A DNA stretch of 64,000 nucleotides from Luteipulveratus halotolerans (GCF_001247745.1 NZ_LAIR01000002.1:3658001-3722000), one strand, 5' to 3'; shown: positions 48,377 through 56,709, counted from the first letter of the stretch. The notes: generated by a model not told the origin, from the letters alone. Translations and numbers: made by a program.

Positions 48377-48970
48377 ATGACTGACGACATCCAAGGACAG
48401 ACGATCGCGTTCCTGACGGCCGGCTCCGGAGTGGAGCAGGTCGAGCTGACCGGGCCCTGGCAGGCCGTGCAGGACGCCGGCGGCACACCACGGCTCATCG
48501 CACCGGAGCCGGGCTCGGTGCAGGCGTTCCACCACGACGTGGACAAGGGCGACACCTTCCCCGTGGACGCCACCGTCGACGAGGTGTCGGAGGAGGACTT
48601 CGACGGGCTCGTCCTGCCCGGTGGCACCACCAACCCCGACCAGCTGCGGCTCCAGCCCGCAGCCGTCGCGCTCGTGAAGGCCTTCGTCGAGGCCCGCAAA
48701 CCGGTGGCCGCCATCTGCCACGGCCCCTGGACGCTCGTCGAGGCGGACGTGCTGCGCGGCAAGACACTGACCAGCTGGCCGAGCCTGCGGACCGACATCG
48801 TCAACGCGGGCGGTGAGTGGACCGATCAGGAGGTGTTCGTCTGCCCCTGCGAGGGCTGGGTCCTGGTGACCAGTCGCAACCCGGACGACCTTCCGGCGTT
48901 CAACGCGCAGATCGTCCGCACCTTCACCGACCCGTCCGCCGTCGCTCAGGCCGAGGGCGCGCACTGCTGA
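48377..48970 (+). CDS. DJ-1/PfpI-family protein
   Basis: A 197-residue class I glutamine-amidotransferase-like protein: IAFLTAGSGVEQVELTGPWQ, GLVLPGGTTNPDQLR and the nucleophile elbow AAICHGPWTLVEADVLRGKT with Cys at about 116, then LTSWPSLRTDIVNAGGEW. Members act as proteases, chaperones or glyoxalase/deglycase-like stress enzymes; B. subtilis YfkM of this type is SigB-dependent. It opens a run of co-directional redox genes. Start fixed by the promoter 9 nt upstream. Confidence 0.9.
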   Translation: MTDDIQGQTIAFLTAGSGVEQVELTGPWQAVQDAGGTPRLIAPEPGSVQAFHHDVDKGDTFPVDATVDEVSEEDFDGLVLPGGTTNPDQLRLQPAAVALVKAFVEARKPVAAICHGPWTLVEADVLRGKTLTSWPSLRTDIVNAGGEWTDQEVFVCPCEGWVLVTSRNPDDLPAFNAQIVRTFTDPSAVAQAEGAHC

Positions 48971-49008
48971 GACCAACCGAGAAGCACTCTTCGCACAGAG
49001 AGGAAGCC

Positions 49009-50151
49009 ATGAAAGCTGTTGTATACCAAGGTGATCGGACGTTGAGCGTGATGGACGTCCCGGACGCATCCATCGAGGAGCCGACCGACGCACTGGTCCG
49101 CATCACGACCACCAACATCTGTGGCTCGGACCTGCACATGTACGAGGGCCGCGCCGGCGTCGACGAAGGAACGGTGTTCGGGCACGAGAACATGGGCGTC
49201 GTCGAGGAGGTCGGGCCAGGTGTCACCCGGGTCAAGAAGGGTGACCGGGTGTCGGTGCCCTTCAACGTCGCGTGTGGTTCGTGCCGGTCGTGCAACGAGG
49301 GCTGGACGTCGTTCTGCGAGCGCACCAACCCGCAGGAGGGCATGCAGGGCGCGGCGTACGGGTACGCCAACATGGGCCCGTACCGCGGCGGTCAGGCGGA
49401 CTACCTGCGGGTGCCGTACGCCGACTTCAACCTGCTGACGCTGCCCCCTGGCGACGAGCACGAGACCGACTTCACGATGCTGTCCGACATCTTCCCGACC
49501 GGCTGGCACGGTGTGGCACTGTCCGGCTTCCGGGCCGGTGACCGCGTCGCGATCATGGGCGCGGGGCCGGTGGGTCTGATGGCCGCTCACAGCGCCCGCA
49601 TCATGGGCGCGCAGGAGGTCTTCGTGGTCGACCAGCACCCTGACCGCCTGCGCCTCGCACGCGAGATCGACTGCACCCCAGTCGATTTCAGCGCTGGTGA
49701 CCCGGTGCAGCAGATCATGGACGCCACCGGCGGCAAGGGTGTCGATCGCGGCGTCGAGGCGGTCGGCTGGCAGGCGCACGACTCCACCGGTGACGAGCAC
49801 CCCGAGCTCACCATCGACAACCTGGTGCAGGTCGTGAAGGTGCACGGAGGCATCGGCGTGGTGGGCGTCTTCGTCCCGAAGGACCCCGACTCCCCGGGTG
49901 TCGGCGCGAAGGAGGGGCGGATCGGCTGGGACTACGGCACGTTCTTCACCAAGGGCCAGCAGATGGGCACCGGTCAGGCGCCGGTCAAGCGCTACAACCG
50001 GATGCAGCGCGACCTGATCCTCGACGGCAGGGCGGCACCGTCGTTCATCGTGTCGCACGAGGTGCCCCTCGCGGAGGCGCCGGACGCCTACGACCACTTC
50101 GACCGACGCGACGACGGCTGGACGAAGGTCCTGCTGAAGCCGTCGGCCTGA
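49009..50151 (+). CDS. Zinc-dependent alcohol dehydrogenase (formaldehyde-dehydrogenase-like)
   Basis: A 380-residue medium-chain dehydrogenase. Catalytic zinc ligands in TNICGSDLHMYEG and FGHENMGVVEEVG; structural zinc cysteines in ACGSCRSCNEGWTSFCE; NAD-binding IMGAGPVGLMAAHSARIMGA. The sequence (VEAVGWQAHD, HPELTIDNLVQVVKVHGGIG) resembles glutathione-independent formaldehyde dehydrogenase relatives, which oxidise toxic aldehydes or alcohols. ATG 49009 follows AGAGAGGAAGCC, 38 bp after the PfpI stop. Probably co-transcribed with the downstream flavodoxin-like and ALDH genes. Confidence 0.9.
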   Translation: MKAVVYQGDRTLSVMDVPDASIEEPTDALVRITTTNICGSDLHMYEGRAGVDEGTVFGHENMGVVEEVGPGVTRVKKGDRVSVPFNVACGSCRSCNEGWTSFCERTNPQEGMQGAAYGYANMGPYRGGQADYLRVPYADFNLLTLPPGDEHETDFTMLSDIFPTGWHGVALSGFRAGDRVAIMGAGPVGLMAAHSARIMGAQEVFVVDQHPDRLRLAREIDCTPVDFSAGDPVQQIMDATGGKGVDRGVEAVGWQAHDSTGDEHPELTIDNLVQVVKVHGGIGVVGVFVPKDPDSPGVGAKEGRIGWDYGTFFTKGQQMGTGQAPVKRYNRMQRDLILDGRAAPSFIVSHEVPLAEAPDAYDHFDRRDDGWTKVLLKPSA

Positions 50152-50194
50152 GCCTCCACAGCTCCCATCCCTCACGAGCAGAACGGAGCCCGAC

Positions 50195-50806
50195 ATGTCC
50201 GACGTCCTGCGCGCGGTCGCGCTGGTGTGGACCCTGAGTCCCAGTCCGACCGAGTCCAGCAGCGAGAAGCTCGCCCGCCAGGTGCTCGACGCGATGCCGG
50301 GCGTCGAGAGCACCCTGGTCCGCGTCGTCGACCACGACGTACGGCCCGGCGTACAGCTCGACATGGGTGACGGCGACGAGTGGCCGCAGATCCGGCGCCA
50401 GGTCGCCGAGGCCGACATCCTCGTCGTGGCGACGCCGACCTGGCTCGGCCAGCACAGCAGCGTGTGCCAGCGCGTCCTCGAACGCCTCGACGCCGAGCTG
50501 TCCGAGACCGACGACCACGGCCGACCCTCGATGTTCGGCACGGTCGCCGTCGGTGTGGTCGTCGGCAACGAGGACGGCGCCCACCACATCACCGGCGTGC
50601 TCTACCAGGCGCTCTCCGACGTCGGGTTCACCATCCCGGCGCAGGGCGTGACCTACTGGAACGGCGAGGCGATGCAGGGCACCGACTACCGCGACCTGGG
50701 CGGTACGCCGGAGAAGACCGCCGGGACGACCGCGGTCGCCGCGGCCAACGCCGTCCACCTGGCCCGGCTGCTGAAGGCCGACCCCTACCCGCCGTCGTCC
50801 ACCTGA
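50195..50806 (+). CDS. Flavodoxin/NAD(P)H-dependent FMN reductase-like protein
   Basis: A 203-residue flavodoxin-fold protein. FMN-phosphate loop TLSPSPTESSSEKLARQVLD near the N-terminus, ADILVVATPTWLGQHSSVCQ (FMN isoalloxazine contact PTW), and VGVVVGNEDGAHHITGVLYQ. These proteins reduce flavins or quinones with NAD(P)H. ATG 50195 follows AGAACGGAGCCCGAC. It lies between the alcohol and aldehyde dehydrogenases in the same direction, with gaps of 43 and 45 bp. Confidence 0.85.
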   Translation: MSDVLRAVALVWTLSPSPTESSSEKLARQVLDAMPGVESTLVRVVDHDVRPGVQLDMGDGDEWPQIRRQVAEADILVVATPTWLGQHSSVCQRVLERLDAELSETDDHGRPSMFGTVAVGVVVGNEDGAHHITGVLYQALSDVGFTIPAQGVTYWNGEAMQGTDYRDLGGTPEKTAGTTAVAAANAVHLARLLKADPYPPSST

Positions 50807-50851
50807 GCCTGGGCACGGCCGGGACGACCCACCAACGCGAAGGAGCACGAC

Positions 50852-52228
50852 ATGGCCAACTACCGCACGGAGAACCCCGCGACCGGGGAGGTCGAGAAGA
50901 CGTTCAACGAGCTCGACCGGGACGGCGCCATCGCCGCCGTCGAGCGCGCACACACGGCGTACACCCAGTGGCGTGAGGCGGCTCCCGAGCAGCGCGCGCA
51001 GGTGCTGCGCAGGACGGCCGACCTGTACGACGAGCGCGCCGACGAGCTCGCCCGCACCATCGCGGTCGAGATGGGCAAACCGCTCAAGGAGGCGCTCGGC
51101 GAGGTTCAGCTCGCCGGCTCGATCTACCGCTGGTACGCCGATCACGGCCCGTACCTGCTGGAGGAGGAGCAGCTCGACGCACAGGGAGCCATCCGCAGCG
51201 TCGTACGCAAGGAGCCGGTGGGCGTCCTGCTCGGTGTCATGCCGTGGAACTACCCGTACTACCAGGTGGCCCGGTTCGCAGCACCCAACCTGATGCTCGG
51301 CAACACCATCCTGCTCAAGCACGCGGGCATCTGCGCAGCGTCGTCGTCACTGATCGAGCAGGTGCTCGACCAGGCCGGCCTCGTCGACGGCGCCTACATC
51401 AACCTGTTCGCCTCGAGCAGCCTGATCCCCGACGTCATCGCCGACCCGCGCGTCCAGGGCGTCTCGCTCACCGGCAGCGAGGCAGCCGGAGCGTCCGTCG
51501 CCGAGGCAGCCGGCAAGAATCTCACCAAGTCGGTGCTCGAGCTCGGCGGCTCCGACCCCATGCTTGTGCTCGACGCGGCCGATGTGGGGGCGATGGCCAG
51601 GACCGCAGCGCGCGCCCGACTCTCCAACTGCGGCCAGGCGTGCAACTCTCCCAAGCGGATGTTCGTCGCCGACGACATCTACGACGAGTTCGTCGACCGG
51701 CTCACCGCCGAGGTCGAGCAGGCCACGGTCGGCGACCCGACCGACGAGACGACCCGGGTCGGTCCGATGTCGTCGACCTCCGCCCGGGACGACCTGCACG
51801 AGCAGGTGCAGGACGCCGTCGATCACGGCGCGACCGTGCGTACGGGCGGCTCGCCCCTCGACCGTCCGGGGGCGTTCTACGCACCGACGGTGCTCACCGA
51901 CCTGACGCCCGACATGCGGGCCTGGTCGGAGGAGCTGTTCGGGCCGGTCGTCATGGTGCACCGCATGACCGACGTCGACGAGGCACTCGAGATCGCCAAC
52001 GACTCCTCGTTCGGGCTGTCCGGCTCGGTCTGGAGCGATGACCCCGAGAAGGCCGCCGGCGTCGCGGCCCGGCTCGACGTCGGAATGGTGTACGTCAACG
52101 AGCACGGGACGACGCTGCCGGGTCTACCGTTCGGAGGAGTGAAGCGCTCGGGTTACGGACGCGAGCTCGCCCGTGACGGGATGGCCGAGTTCGTCAACCG
52201 CAAGCTCGTCCGGGTCGCTGCACGCTGA
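50852..52228 (+). CDS. NAD(P)-dependent aldehyde dehydrogenase (succinate-semialdehyde type)
   Basis: A 458-residue ALDH. Cofactor-binding MPWNYPYYQVARFAAPNLML, the glutamate motif LELGGSDPMLVLDAAD, the catalytic cysteine in NCGQACNSPKRMFV, and the C-terminal GLPFGGVKRSGYGRELARDG. The PWNYP and CNSPKR patterns match the GabD/Sad group acting on succinate semialdehyde and related aldehydes, but substrate is not certain. ATG 50852 follows GCGAAGGAGCACGAC. With the upstream alcohol dehydrogenase it could form a two-step alcohol-to-acid route. Confidence 0.92.
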   Translation: MANYRTENPATGEVEKTFNELDRDGAIAAVERAHTAYTQWREAAPEQRAQVLRRTADLYDERADELARTIAVEMGKPLKEALGEVQLAGSIYRWYADHGPYLLEEEQLDAQGAIRSVVRKEPVGVLLGVMPWNYPYYQVARFAAPNLMLGNTILLKHAGICAASSSLIEQVLDQAGLVDGAYINLFASSSLIPDVIADPRVQGVSLTGSEAAGASVAEAAGKNLTKSVLELGGSDPMLVLDAADVGAMARTAARARLSNCGQACNSPKRMFVADDIYDEFVDRLTAEVEQATVGDPTDETTRVGPMSSTSARDDLHEQVQDAVDHGATVRTGGSPLDRPGAFYAPTVLTDLTPDMRAWSEELFGPVVMVHRMTDVDEALEIANDSSFGLSGSVWSDDPEKAAGVAARLDVGMVYVNEHGTTLPGLPFGGVKRSGYGRELARDGMAEFVNRKLVRVAAR

Positions 52229-52276
52229 GGGTCGTCCGTCCATCGCCGGCCCCGTCACTGCGGAAGGGGTGCCACG

Positions 52277-52357
52277 GTGCGCGGTCTCTTCGTCGGCCTG
52301 CTCGCGTTCATCGTGCTCTCGCTGGCCCTCGTCGTCGCGGCGGGGTTGAGCGCATGA
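52277..52357 (+). CDS. Small membrane peptide, 26 residues
   Basis: GTG 52277 to TGA 52357: a single hydrophobic span (GLFVGLLAFIVLSLALVVAA) with one N-terminal Arg. It overlaps the next start (ATGA) and follows GGAAGGGG, a moderate ribosome site. It shares a GLLAF(V/I)VL core and nearly identical DNA over 24 nt with the peptide at 10127. No family known; coding status is supported by the coupling. Confidence 0.45.
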   Translation: MRGLFVGLLAFIVLSLALVVAAGLSA

Positions 52358-53022
52358 GGTCGCTGCGGGGCTCCAGCCTGACCCTGGCGTTCCTGGGGTT
52401 CTTCCTGCTCGCGCTGGTGGGCCAGGCGCTCGTCGGGCACGCCGCGTACAACCAGAGCGAAGCGCTCCAGGGTGGTGCGCAGGTCTCGCTCGGTGACTAC
52501 CTGACCGGCCCGGACTTCGCGGTCGATGTCGCCGAGAACTGGCAGAGCGAGTACCTCCAGTTCTTCCTCCTGATCGTCCTCACGGTCTGGCTGGTGCAGA
52601 AGGGCTCGCCCGAGTCCAAGGCGCTCGGCACCGAGGGACGCGAGTCGGACGAGGAGCAGATGCTCGGCGCGTACGCCACCGCTGACTCTCCCCGCTGGGC
52701 GCGCGTCGGTGGGTGGCGCAGCGCCTGGTACGCCCGGTCGCTCGGCTGGACGATGGGACTGCTGTTCGTCGGGTCATGGTTCGCGCAGTCGGTCGCCGGC
52801 TGGGCGGCGTACAACGAGGAACGTCTCAGCGCGGGCTACGCGAAGTGGAGCTGGTGGGAGTACGTCCGCAACCCCGACTTCTGGGACCGCAGCCTGCAGA
52901 ACTGGCAGTCGGAGTTCCTTGCGGTGGCCTCGATGGCGCTGTTCGCGATCTTCTTGCGCGAGCGTGGCTCACCCGAGAGCAAGAAGGTGGGCGCTGCTCA
53001 CCACGTGACGGGCGCGGAGTAG
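52354..53022 (+). CDS. DUF6766-type four-helix membrane protein with internal duplication
   Basis: A 222-residue protein of two homologous halves. Each half has a membrane helix, an AAYN loop, a (D/E)Y(L/V)...PDF stretch, NWQSE(Y/F)L leading into a second helix, and ends with (K/R)GSPESK. Halves are about residues 8-85 and 128-213. Both loops probably face outside, as the charged GSPESK ends look cytoplasmic. The family is widespread in actinobacteria and of unknown function. ATG 52354 overlaps the stop of the small membrane peptide. Confidence 0.7.
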   Translation: MRSLRGSSLTLAFLGFFLLALVGQALVGHAAYNQSEALQGGAQVSLGDYLTGPDFAVDVAENWQSEYLQFFLLIVLTVWLVQKGSPESKALGTEGRESDEEQMLGAYATADSPRWARVGGWRSAWYARSLGWTMGLLFVGSWFAQSVAGWAAYNEERLSAGYAKWSWWEYVRNPDFWDRSLQNWQSEFLAVASMALFAIFLRERGSPESKKVGAAHHVTGAE

Positions 53023-53063
53023 CCACCCGACGGCCACCGCGTGCCACGGACCGACGTGGCTCG

Positions 53064-53429
53064 TCAACTCGCGATGTCCTGACGGCTCGCGCGTGACCGG
53101 ATCCGCAACGGCAGTACGAGCCATAGGCCCACGAAGCCGAGGAGAGCGAGCGCGGCAGCCCACCATGCCGCTCCCGGCCCCAGCACGACCGCGAAGACCA
53201 ACGCCGCTACTGCGACCATCGCCAGTGCCAGCACGGCCAGGCCGACCTGGGCGAGAACACCCGATGCCGTGACGAGATCGTCGCGGACCCGACGCCTGAA
53301 CATGATCCGGTGCATGCTGACCGGCGCCACGATCAGCGCGGTCGCGGTCAGGCTCACCTCAGACAGCGCCGAAACGGCTCCTACTTTGGACAGACGTCGA
53401 TCTGACCAATCTTCGCTGCATCTCGACAA
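53064..53429 (-). pseudogene. DUF6328-like membrane protein, N-terminally truncated
   Basis: From about residue 20 the sequence matches the second half of DUF6328 proteins: SLTATALIVAPVSMHRIMFR, RRVRDDLVTASGVLAQVGLA, VLALAMVAVAALVFAVVLGP, with three hydrophobic helices. The usual first 60 or so residues (the ELRVA helix and first membrane span) are missing and replaced by MSRCSEDWSDRRLSK, starting 24 bp after the dnaB stop. Either a truncated remnant or a short functional variant. Convergent with the DUF6766 gene across 41 bp. Confidence 0.55.
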
Positions 53430-53453
53430 CCGCGCCAGTCGCGGACAGGAGTC

Positions 53454-55268
53454 CTAGAAGCTCTGAGCCATGTTCGTGAAGCGCGAGTAATGGCCCTGGA
53501 ACGCAAGAATGATCGTGTCGGTCGGGCCGTTACGGTGCTTGGCCACGATCAGGTCGGCCTCACCCGCACGCTCGGACTCCTTGTTGAACGAGTCCTCGCG
53601 GTGCAGCAGGATCACCATGTCCGCATCCTGCTCGATCGAGCCGGATTCGCGAAGGTCGGACATCTGGGGCTTCTTGTCGGTGCGCTGCTCAGGACCACGG
53701 TTCAGCTGCGAGATCGCGATCACCGGGACCTCGATCTCCTTGGCCAGCAGCTTCAGGGCACGCGAGAACTCCGAGACCTCCTGCTGTCGCGACTCGACCT
53801 TCTTGCCGGACGTCATCAGCTGCAGGTAGTCGATGATCACGAGCTTGAGGTTGTGGGTCTGCTTGAGCCGTCGGCACTTGGCTCGGATCTCCATCAGCGA
53901 CATGTTGGGCGAGTCGTCGATGTAGAGCGGCGACTCGGACACCTTGCCCATCGTGGCGGCGAGCTTGGTCCAGTCCTCGTCGCGCATCGTGCCCTTGCGC
54001 ATGTGCTGCAGCTGGATGCCGGCTTCGGCCGACAGGAGACGCATCGTGATCTCGGTCTTGCTCATCTCGAGGCTGAAGATGACCGACGCCTGGTTGTTCT
54101 TGATCGACGCTGCCCTTGCGATGTCGAGTCCGAGGGTCGAGTTGTGCGTCGGGATCATGGCGCGCGACGCGAGATAGAGGTGCGACTCGTTGTCGACCTC
54201 GACGCAACGCACCGGCACCGACACCACGGGACGGACTGCGGTGACCTTCCACACCTCAGCCGCGAGTGACGAGCCGGCGACCGGCGTACGGTCGACCGTC
54301 ACCGTGCCGTCGCAGCGAGCGACATCGAGCGAAGTCAGCACCTGCGGCGCACCGCCATCGACCGACACGAACCATTGGTGCTGCTCGTCGGCCACGATGA
54401 CTGTGCCGTCGGAGAACTCGACCTCGTAACAAGGCCGGTCGGTCATGACGTCCGTCGCCGCGACCACTCGGGTCGGCCGCCCATCGGCGCCGATCAGCTC
54501 ATCGCCCACCTCGACGTCGCCCATCGTCGTCCAACCGGTCGGCGTCGGCAGCGGGGTGTCGAGCGCGAGCGCCTTTCCGACGGCAGGCCTCGCCGCGACG
54601 ACGATCATCTGACCGGGGTGCAGGCCGTTGGTCAGGGTGTCGAGGTCGGTGAACCCGGTGGGGACGCCGGTCATCTCACCCGAGCTGGACGACGCCGCCT
54701 CGATCTCGTCGGCCGTCGCCTCGATGACCTCACCGAGCCGGACGTAGTCCTCGGACCCACGGCGGTCAGCGACGGAGTAGACCTCGGCCTGCGCCGCGTT
54801 GACGATGTCCTCGACGTCACCGCCACCGGGCGTGTAGCCCATCTGCACGATGCGGGTGCCCGCGTCGACCAGGCGGCGCAGCACGGCGCGCTCGGCCACG
54901 ATCTGCGCGTAGTAGCCGGCGTTGGCCGCCGTCGGCACACCCTGGATCAGCTGGTGGAGGTAGGCCTGCCCACCGGCCCGCGCGAGGTCGCCGCGCTTGG
55001 TCAGCTCGTCGGCGACCGTGATCGCGTCGGCGGGCTCGCCCCGACCGTAGAGGTCGATGATCGCGTCCCAGATCGTCTCGTGGGCCGGGCGGTAGAAGTC
55101 GGTGCCCTTGACCGCCTCGACGCAGTCGGCGATCGCGTCCTTGGACAGCAGCATGCCGCCGATGACCGACTGCTCGGCGTGGACGTCCTGAGGCGGAACG
55201 CGATCATCGCCCGGGCCGCCGCCGTCCTGCGGTGGGCCGTAGCTGCCCTCGAGCTCGGCGATCGACAC
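53454..55268 (-). CDS. dnaB: Replicative DNA helicase DnaB containing an intein
   Basis: A 604-residue precursor. The N-terminal DnaB domain (residues 20-125; PPQDVHAEQSVIGGMLLSKD, YLHQLIQGVPTAANAGYYAQ) is followed by the RecA-like domain beginning GMIVVAARPAVGK, actually read as HPGQMIVVAARPAVGK (217-232). The Walker A loop is split after GK by a 144-residue intein; the extein resumes with STLGLDIARAASI. Later motifs: VIFSLEMSKTEITMRLL, VIIDYLQLMTSGKK and QLNRGPEQRTDKKPQMSDLR. The spliced helicase would have 460 residues, unwinding DNA at the fork. ATG 55268. The usual ssb-rpsR-rplI neighbours are absent; upstream lies a DnaA-box cluster. Confidence 0.96.
   Translation of the reverse strand: MSIAELEGSYGPPQDGGGPGDDRVPPQDVHAEQSVIGGMLLSKDAIADCVEAVKGTDFYRPAHETIWDAIIDLYGRGEPADAITVADELTKRGDLARAGGQAYLHQLIQGVPTAANAGYYAQIVAERAVLRRLVDAGTRIVQMGYTPGGGDVEDIVNAAQAEVYSVADRRGSEDYVRLGEVIEATADEIEAASSSSGEMTGVPTGFTDLDTLTNGLHPGQMIVVAARPAVGKALALDTPLPTPTGWTTMGDVEVGDELIGADGRPTRVVAATDVMTDRPCYEVEFSDGTVIVADEQHQWFVSVDGGAPQVLTSLDVARCDGTVTVDRTPVAGSSLAAEVWKVTAVRPVVSVPVRCVEVDNESHLYLASRAMIPTHNSTLGLDIARAASIKNNQASVIFSLEMSKTEITMRLLSAEAGIQLQHMRKGTMRDEDWTKLAATMGKVSESPLYIDDSPNMSLMEIRAKCRRLKQTHNLKLVIIDYLQLMTSGKKVESRQQEVSEFSRALKLLAKEIEVPVIAISQLNRGPEQRTDKKPQMSDLRESGSIEQDADMVILLHREDSFNKESERAGEADLIVAKHRNGPTDTIILAFQGHYSRFTNMAQSF
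54141..54572 (-). other. Class 3 mini-intein within DnaB (residues 233-376)
   Basis: The insert begins ALALDTPLPTPTGWTTMGDV and ends MIPTHN before the +1 Ser. It has no Cys or Ser at position 1 (Ala instead). It carries the class 3 marker triplet: Trp in DEQHQWFV (block B), Cys in VRCVEVDNES (block F) and Thr in PTHN (block G). Class 3 inteins start splicing from the block F cysteine. At 144 residues there is no room for a homing endonuclease. The site, after AVGK in the P-loop, is a known DnaB intein site. Confidence 0.88.
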
Positions 55269-55396
55269 GCTCTACCTCCCGGTCACATCCGACACACGCA
55301 TCACATCAGCCAGCACCGACAACCCCCTGCGGGGAGACGCATCCGGCGACGCTACGAGGCCGGGGCGGTCCACGGCAAGACGGCGCCCGTCACCCC

Positions 55397-55472
55397 TGTG
55401 GACAACGTGGGGACAAGATGTGCAGAAGTGCCTCGAACGATGTGACTCCCGTGTGGACAACCCTGTGGACAA
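55397..55472. promoter_or_regulatory. Cluster of DnaA boxes upstream of dnaB
   Basis: Three perfect copies of TGTGGACAA (reverse complement TTGTCCACA, the actinobacterial DnaA box) at 55397-55405, 55452-55460 and 55464-55472, plus a 7/9 match at 55407-55415 and looser ones to about 55570. All strict copies share one orientation. The 289-bp gap 55269-55557 holds nothing else obvious besides the presumed dnaB promoter. Confidence 0.75.
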
Positions 55473-55557
55473 CGCTCGATGACGATTGCAAATGGCCCGC
55501 TGACCTGCGCAAACGCCATCCCCAGGCTGTGCACACCAAGTTGTGGGCAGTGGATCG

Positions 55558-56631
55558 TCAGCTGTGGGTACGCAGTCGGCCACGCCCGCGGCGTACGGCC
55601 CACCCCACGCCGCCCAGCAGCACCAGCAGACCCACCACGGCGATGGCCAGCTCGCTCACCCAGGAGCGGTCGACGTCGACGTACTCGACCTCCTGGTACT
55701 CGGTGTCGGCCGCGGCTCGCGAATAGGTGAAGTCGGCGTCGATCTGACCCGGCGCCGCGTGGGTCATCGTCTTGGTCAGGAACACCCGCTGACCGGAGGG
55801 GTACGAGCGGGTCGGGTCGAGCAGCGTCGGGTCGACCCAACGCGCGAACGCCACGCCCGGTGCTTCGTCTCGAGGTGCGGTCGGCAGGTCCTGGTCCATC
55901 CGGTGCGCCGCCGCGACGTAGACCACGACGCTCTGGAAGTCCTTGGCGTGCTCCGAGAGCCGGATCGGGTAGACCGGCTTGGCCGCCGGGAACGTCATCC
56001 GCAGGGGCGACAGCTCACCCTGCAGCTGACCGGCCGTGGGCGTGAGCTTCACGGCGTACAGGCGCCAGCCCTGGTCGAGGTAGGACTGCAGCGACGGCAC
56101 CAGGTCGGGCCGAGCGGGGTAGCCGTGCGAGGTCAGCCAGCTGTTGACGGCCGACCCGTCGGTGCCGCTCAGCGTCGTGACCTGGAACGGGCCGACCGTG
56201 GACGTGCCCTCGACGCTGACCGCGGCGCCGGGAGCACCCCCTGCGTCCGAACCCGCTCCTGCGCCGTCACCGTCGCCGCCGAACGAGAAGTCGGGCCCGT
56301 AGTGGTAGCGCTTCTCGACACGAGGCTTGGTCGCCTCCTTGAGCCGGTCGAACAACGCCTTCTCACCGAGCGTGACGCGCGTGTCCTTCGGGGCGGGCAT
56401 GATCCACGCGGCGTCGCGCGTGCGACCGTTGATCACCATCGACAGGTCGAGGGTCTCGGTGCGGCCGTCCCACTGCACGAGCCCGAGCTCACCGCTCGAG
56501 CGTGCACCGGAGTCGGACGGGATCATCGCCCCGCACGCGCACGCGTACGACGACGCCGGGCCCACCGCGATCAGCCCCAGTGCCATCAGCACCACTGCGA
56601 CCAGCTGGGCCGCCCTCCGTCGTACGCGCAT
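55558..56631 (-). CDS. DUF2330 domain secreted/membrane-anchored protein
   Basis: A 357-residue exported protein. Signal sequence RRRAAQLVAVVLMALGLIAV followed by the mature start YACACGAMIPSDSG with the paired cysteines seen in DUF2330 proteins. Then LVQWDGRTETLDLSMVINGR, AAWIMPAPKDTRVTLGEKAL, YPIRLSEHAKDFQSVVVYVA. A C-terminal membrane helix (ELAIAVVGLLVLLGGVGWAV) plus RRGRGR anchors it with the bulk outside. Function unknown. Start ATG 56631 gives the best signal peptide; a longer frame exists. It precedes dnaB on the same strand by 289 bp. Confidence 0.82.
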   Translation of the reverse strand: MRVRRRAAQLVAVVLMALGLIAVGPASSYACACGAMIPSDSGARSSGELGLVQWDGRTETLDLSMVINGRTRDAAWIMPAPKDTRVTLGEKALFDRLKEATKPRVEKRYHYGPDFSFGGDGDGAGAGSDAGGAPGAAVSVEGTSTVGPFQVTTLSGTDGSAVNSWLTSHGYPARPDLVPSLQSYLDQGWRLYAVKLTPTAGQLQGELSPLRMTFPAAKPVYPIRLSEHAKDFQSVVVYVAAAHRMDQDLPTAPRDEAPGVAFARWVDPTLLDPTRSYPSGQRVFLTKTMTHAAPGQIDADFTYSRAAADTEYQEVEYVDVDRSWVSELAIAVVGLLVLLGGVGWAVRRGRGRLRTHS

Positions 56632-56709
56632 GCCTGTACCTACCTCACCTCGCGGGGTCAACGAGAGATGGACGCACGCAGCGGGTGGATGGTTCTGCCG
56701 GAACGAGAA

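Noticed and set aside
55269..55557. Chromosomal origin (oriC)
   Set aside because: DnaA boxes are present but dnaA, dnaN, rpmH or parAB are not nearby and no AT-rich unwinding stretch is visible.
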